The position numbers and the translations under genes were made by a program. Of a DNA stretch of 64,000 bases, positions 62,443 through 64,000 are shown in pieces. This DNA is from DASQYE01 sp035940775. Lineage in GTDB: Bacteria > Acidobacteriota > Blastocatellia > Pyrinomonadales > Pyrinomonadaceae. The first letter of the stretch is position 1, and every line of letters begins with the position of its first letter. Under the pieces are notes generated by a model. That model made no database searches. It was given only the letters and a program-made list of their open reading frames with translations, and was not told the origin of the DNA. The stretch is from the NCBI GenBank assembly GCA_035940775.1, contig DASZEN010000050.1:62001-126000 (forward strand), read 5' to 3'.

Positions 62443-62882
62443 TTGATTTCTCCGTCACCCGTTAATTGTAACTTCCTAAGCTCAAAGACTAATTCATACA
62501 AATTATAGAGCCGGTGTAGCCAGCGCCCCGGGCGCAAGTGTTTCGAATATGTTTATGATCAAACGATTTACACAAACGAAACATTATTCATGCCGCATTT
62601 TCGATCCGGGTTGAAAGCGGATTTGTGAGGCCAACGAGGGAAACTTCTCGTCAGCGGGTAATATGAGACGCGGGCAAGATATTCTTCTGAAATGCGGATG
62701 TCAACAGTGCGGCATCAATGCAAGGTGAAAGCTTTGCTTCGGAATACTAATTGTGCCCAAGGGTGAAAACGGGGGCCGCCATCCGGATGCCGCAAAGTCT
62801 ACGGAAACGGTCGGCGCGCCAGGCCGGGGCCGGGATTGGCCCGCCACCTGAAAAAAATATTTATCTTCCAAACGGAGCAGCT
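62443..62882. other. Intergenic region between divergent Yip1-like and cupin genes
   Basis: About 440 bp without an accepted gene. The frame of the cupin gene extends upstream to 62751 but without a usable start. No repeat or clear promoter stands out. Confidence 0.35.
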
Positions 62883-63242
62883 ATGAAAAAGGTCAACGTC
62901 ACACAAAGCTTCGAGTCGTTCGCGGATTATTGGAGTCCGAAGATCGTCGGCGAGGTGAACGATTCCTACGTCAAGCTGGTCAAATTCCAGGGCGAGTTCG
63001 TCTGGCATCATCACGAATCGGAAGACGAGATGTTTCTGGTCGTTAAGGGCAGAATGCTCATGCGGCTTCGAGACGAGGAGATCACGGTCGAGGAGGGCGA
63101 GTTCATCATCATTCCGAGAGGCGTCGAGCACATGCCCGTCGCCGAGGAAGAGGCGCACGTTCTTCTGTTCGAGCCGCGCTCGACACTGAATACGGGCAAC
63201 GTGCAGAACGAGAGGACTCTGCCGACGCTGGATAGAATCTGA
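62883..63242 (+). CDS. Cupin domain protein
   Basis: This is a 119-residue single-domain cupin. The ATG at 62883 is preceded by ACGGAGCAGCT. Motif 1 contains WHHHESEDEMFLVVKG (His, His and Glu metal ligands), and motif 2 contains GEFIIIPRGVEHMPVAEEEA with the last His. Such proteins hold a divalent metal and act as isomerases, dioxygenases or binding proteins; the role here is unknown. It stands between the Yip1-like gene and a convergent response regulator gene. Confidence 0.88.
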   Translation: MKKVNVTQSFESFADYWSPKIVGEVNDSYVKLVKFQGEFVWHHHESEDEMFLVVKGRMLMRLRDEEITVEEGEFIIIPRGVEHMPVAEEEAHVLLFEPRSTLNTGNVQNERTLPTLDRI

Positions 63243-63395
63243 CGGGTGCTTTCAAAAGCGCGAGCGCGAGGTTGGAAAGGGACGCTACGGCGAGCGGATG
63301 CGCCGCCGCTGACGGTCGCGTGTCGGATTAAACCAACGGTCGTTCCAGGTCACAGGCCGTTGACTTCGAGCCTCTGCCGGTCTCTTCTCGGAGGT

Positions 63396-64000
63396 CTAGC
63401 CTGTGAACTTGTACCCGACCCGGTGGACGGTGATGATGTAGCGCGGATCGGCCGGAGAATCCTCTATCTTCTGGCGCAGCTTGGCGATGTGCATATCGAC
63501 GGTTCGCGTCAGCGGAAAGCCGTGATAGCTCCAGACGGAATCCAGTAGCTGGTCGCGCGAGACGGCCTCGCCGCGATGCTCTATAAAATATTTGAGCAGC
63601 TTGAATTCGCGCGACGAGAGGTCTAAGGGCTTGCCGCCCTTGGTCGCCTCGAAGTTCTTGAAATTGAGCGTCACGTCGCTGAACTGGTAGAGATCGAGCT
63701 GCTCGTCTTTCTTAGAGGCGCGGCGCAGGACGGCTTCGACGCGCGCCATCAGCTCAAGAAAACTGAAGGGCTTCGTCACGTAATCGTCCGCGCCGCACTT
63801 GAGCCCGAGGACTTTGTCTATCTCCTGGCCGCGCGCCGTCAACATGATGATCGGCGTACCGTTGCCGATGCTACGGAGCTGTTTGCAAACATCGAGCCCG
63901 CTCATCTTCGGCAACATCACGTCCAGGATAACCAGATCAACACCCTTCTCCGACGCAAGCTGAAGCCCCGAATCACCGTCGCGCGCCACCGTCACCGAGT
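63396..64000 (-). CDS. OmpR family response regulator (5' end beyond window)
   Basis: The right edge cuts this gene; about 200 C-terminal residues are visible. They include the receiver motif LVILDVMLPKMSG with the phosphorylated Asp, KPFS with the conserved Lys, and a winged-helix domain ending in RTVDMHIAKLRQKIE and ITVHRVGYKFTG. The beginning of the receiver, including the acidic pair, lies outside, so the GTG near 63995 is not the true start. A histidine kinase may follow beyond the window, or precede it. It is similar to the regulator at 35194 but from a different pair. Confidence 0.93.
   Translation of the reverse strand, partial: SVTVARDGDSGLQLASEKGVDLVILDVMLPKMSGLDVCKQLRSIGNGTPIIMLTARGQEIDKVLGLKCGADDYVTKPFSFLELMARVEAVLRRASKKDEQLDLYQFSDVTLNFKNFEATKGGKPLDLSSREFKLLKYFIEHRGEAVSRDQLLDSVWSYHGFPLTRTVDMHIAKLRQKIEDSPADPRYIITVHRVGYKFTG

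Overview
The window looks like a chromosomal segment of an Acidobacteriota bacterium, most likely of the Blastocatellia/Pyrinomonadaceae type. This is inferred from the gene families, not from a marker gene. The clues are a large FtsX/MacB-type orphan permease (ADOP) paired with a PadR repressor, a winged-helix/TPR transmembrane regulator, secreted kelch and RHS proteins, a DUF4386 protein, a Hanks kinase, and moderately high G+C with scattered AT-richer islands. There is no rRNA, CRISPR array or insertion sequence. One tRNA, Met(CAT), lies at 51818-51894.

Layout. 1-11.3 kb: secreted or surface proteins on the minus strand (a copper-radical oxidase cut by the left edge, a secreted protein of unknown function, and an RHS protein ending in a metallopeptidase-like tail), then a divergent winged-helix/TPR regulator. 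11.4-18.5 kb: a minus-strand run of SDR, esterase, unknown protein and sirtuin, and a MarR regulator divergent from a molybdopterin oxidoreductase, with a palindrome lying inside the shared promoter. 18.8-24.1 kb: a compact biosynthesis-like locus of two tandem 2OG-Fe(II) oxygenases, a decayed TauD/SyrP-type oxygenase, an ATP-grasp/PLP-decarboxylase fusion and a translationally coupled transglutaminase-like protein. 24.4-39 kb: housekeeping and accessory genes (alcohol dehydrogenase, SemiSWEET, NTF2-like proteins, PEP-mutase family enzyme with its MocR regulator, MBL hydrolase, a histidine kinase/response regulator pair, MaoC) mixed with gene remnants. 39-50 kb: signalling proteins (REC-PAS-GGDEF-EAL, Ser/Thr kinase with ankyrin repeats) and the PadR/ADOP pair with a remnant of a second ADOP. 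50-64 kb: amidohydrolase, tRNA-Met, a DUF3179 membrane protein, sugar-dehydrogenase-like protein, PhzF, K+ channel, cyclophilin, multispanning membrane proteins, cupin and a response regulator cut by the right edge.

Two points deserve most attention. First, the DUF3179 gene (53138-54412) is read through an in-frame UGA at codon 178. That UGA occupies the place of the first Cys of the family's TYCxLC motif, and 15 nt after it stands a 6-bp hairpin with a GGUCU apical loop, like the E. coli fdhF SECIS element. I therefore annotate it as a candidate selenoprotein instead of two genes. Second, the 18.8-24.1 kb locus combines enzymes typical of small-molecule or peptide tailoring in an arrangement I do not recognise.

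Several long, nearly perfect hairpins without U-tracts (3327-3371, 33367-33404, 45473-45531, 52194-52234) stand in intergenic spaces. Three palindromes (15525-15543, 31181-31197, 49194-49209) sit at or near the promoters of MarR, MocR and PadR genes and are plausible operators.
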